DNA of 64,000 nucleotides, taken from contig JAJYFL010000006.1 in NCBI GenBank assembly GCA_021790935.1, positions 62,001 to 126,000 of the forward strand. Reading direction: 5' to 3'. The notes beneath the pieces were generated by a model. The model was not told the DNA's origin and ran no database searches. It saw only the letters and a program-made list of their open reading frames with translations. Within the stretch, counting starts at the first letter, position 1, and each line of letters starts with the position of its first letter. Positions 63,189 to 64,000 of this stretch are shown here, one piece after another. A program made the translations under genes and the position numbers. This DNA is from a bacterium (GTDB lineage: Bacteria > Vulcanimicrobiota > Vulcanimicrobiia > Vulcanimicrobiales > Vulcanimicrobiaceae).

Positions 63189-63518
63189 ATGCTCGAGGTA
63201 ACGTTTTTCAGAGACAGCCGCGACCGGCTGTCTTCTGTTTCCGCCGAAGGCCACGCAGGATGGGCCGAGTACGGTCAGGACGTCGTCTGCGCCGCCGCCT
63301 CGGCGGTGCTGCAGGCGGCGCGCCTCGGGCTCGAGACACATGTCGGGCTCCCATTGCACGCCGAGCAGCAAGAGGGCAGCCTCAAGTTGAGCTGGCCCGA
63401 ATCCTCGCGCGACGACCTGCGCGTTGCCGCCATCGTCGCCACGGCCGAGCTGGCGATCGAGCAGATCGCCCGGCAGTATCCCGGCCACGTCCGCGCCATC
63501 CGGAGGACGGGAGCCTAA
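63189..63518 (+). CDS. prp: Ribosomal-processing cysteine protease Prp
   Basis: 109 aa. GHAGWAEYGQDVVCAAASAV contains the catalytic pair His22 and Cys34, the same positions as in the Staphylococcus enzyme that trims the N-terminus of L27. Position after rplU is typical. Its usual substrate gene rpmA is not next to it. Confidence 0.9.
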   Translation: MLEVTFFRDSRDRLSSVSAEGHAGWAEYGQDVVCAAASAVLQAARLGLETHVGLPLHAEQQEGSLKLSWPESSRDDLRVAAIVATAELAIEQIARQYPGHVRAIRRTGA

Positions 63519-63532
63519 ATCGTAACATCGCC

Positions 63533-63546
63533 ACCCGAAATCGGGT
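63533..63546. promoter_or_regulatory. Small inverted repeat before the YtxH-like gene
   Basis: ACCCGA-AA-TCGGGT, a perfect 6-bp palindrome between prp and the next gene, followed by a TAAGAT that could be a -10 box. Operator or weak terminator; undecided. Confidence 0.3.
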
Positions 63547-63578
63547 AAGATAGAACAATCGAGCGCGAAGGAGGCAGC

Positions 63579-63869
63579 ATGTCAGATACGTATCGGTCGA
63601 CGCCGTCCGAACAACAGGGGTTCGGAAGCAACGGCTACAAGGGCGCGAACGCCGAAAACGCAAATGCGAACTACGACAACGCCGAGAACGGCGTCAGCAA
63701 CGAGCTCGGCAAGACGCTCCTCGTCGGCGTCCTCGGAGGAATCATCTCGGCTGCCGGTTACCTCGTGTACACGCGTCTGCCCGACGAGCAAAAGGACCGC
63801 ATTCACGGGCAGGTGCGCTCCGCGTTGCAGCAGCGCATCAACGAGATCCGCCAGAACTTCAACATTTAG
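63579..63869 (+). CDS. YtxH-like small membrane protein
   Basis: 96 aa with AAGGAGG four bases before ATG. A Asn/Gly-rich polar N-terminus (NAENANANYDNAENG), one transmembrane helix (TLLVGVLGGIISAAGYLVY) and an amphipathic C-terminal helix. Resembles YtxH-type stress proteins in layout; function unknown. Confidence 0.6.
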   Translation: MSDTYRSTPSEQQGFGSNGYKGANAENANANYDNAENGVSNELGKTLLVGVLGGIISAAGYLVYTRLPDEQKDRIHGQVRSALQQRINEIRQNFNI

Positions 63870-63911
63870 TCGCCCGTCCGGCGCTGCCGGGAAGAGGGCA
63901 CTCATCCGTTC

Positions 63912-64000
63912 GTGCGACGGTTACCGGCCGCTCTGCTCTACGCCCTTGCGTGGTGCGTTCTAACCCACGTGCAGACGGCTCGCGCCTCGGACGCCGATAT
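63912..64000 (+). CDS. Secreted protein, N-terminus only (runs off the window)
   Basis: GTG 63912 opens a frame reading MRRLPAALLYALAWCVLTHV, then QTARASDAD, a typical signal peptide with a cleavage site around ARA-S. The gene continues past the end of the window, so nothing more can be said. Confidence 0.45.
   Translation, partial: MRRLPAALLYALAWCVLTHVQTARASDAD

Overview
High-GC bacterial chromosome segment with short intergenic gaps, many ATGA, GTGA and TTGA start/stop overlaps, and several promoters whose -10 box lies only about 8-12 bases before the start codon (probable leaderless mRNAs). The gene mix (Gram-negative style RND pump and outer-membrane-like protein, split gcvPA/gcvPB, ScpAB, an SpoIIIAA/R3H-type ATPase, prokaryotic SpeD, SufB with a Rieske ferredoxin) would suit a deep-branching phylum such as Eremiobacterota/Vulcanimicrobiota. 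That placement is an inference and is not proven by the window.

Layout. 1-6 kb: RND efflux transporter (5' end outside the window), an exported barrel-like protein and a GDSL-esterase lipoprotein, closed by a 50-bp perfect palindrome. 6-20 kb: glutamate dehydrogenase, YchF, bifunctional nuclease, peptide-binding lipoprotein, MTA phosphorylase, DNA polymerase III delta', thymidylate kinase, R3H ATPase, basic amino-acid decarboxylase, HNH nuclease, PdxT/PdxS. 20-29 kb: six-hairpin glycosidase, IspE, nucleotidyltransferase, UbiX, an AddB-like nuclease and a UvrD-like helicase, GNAT acetyltransferase. 29.5-31.3 kb: membrane GAF protein and a possible 31-aa membrane peptide.

31.4-45.8 kb is an accessory defence island, locally richer in AT. 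It holds an AbiEi/AbiEii toxin-antitoxin pair under two 23-bp operators, a truncated DUF2442 gene next to a transposase remnant, and a second DUF6088/AbiEii pair. After these comes a tightly coupled five-gene operon: SNF2-type helicase, 61-aa protein, Rad50/RecF-like ATPase with a CxxC hook and a HEPN-like C-terminus, type III Mod methyltransferase, and type III Res helicase-nuclease. The island ends at a tRNA 3'-end fragment that overlaps the stop codon of a tyrosine-integrase remnant. This operon is the best candidate for an undescribed or poorly described system: a type III restriction-modification core extended by a DNA translocase and a possible RNA-cleaving, DNA-break-sensing ATPase.

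45.8-57.6 kb: DNA repair and chromosome segregation (DinB, endonuclease IV, ScpB, ScpA, Nudix), an orphan prepilin, the glycine cleavage system (GcvT, H, PA, PB), a thioesterase, a dienoyl-CoA-reductase-like SDR, SpeE and SpeD. 57.7-64 kb: SufB with a repeat-rich promoter, Rieske ferredoxin, penicillin-acylase-family hydrolase, a membrane protein/winged-helix regulator pair under a consensus promoter, ribosomal protein L21, the Prp protease and two further small or partial genes. The arginine-type decarboxylase, SpeD, SpeE and MtnP together would support polyamine synthesis with salvage of methylthioadenosine. Two related palindromic mini-elements (9028-9155 and 55127-55293) each supply the stop codon of the neighbouring gene.
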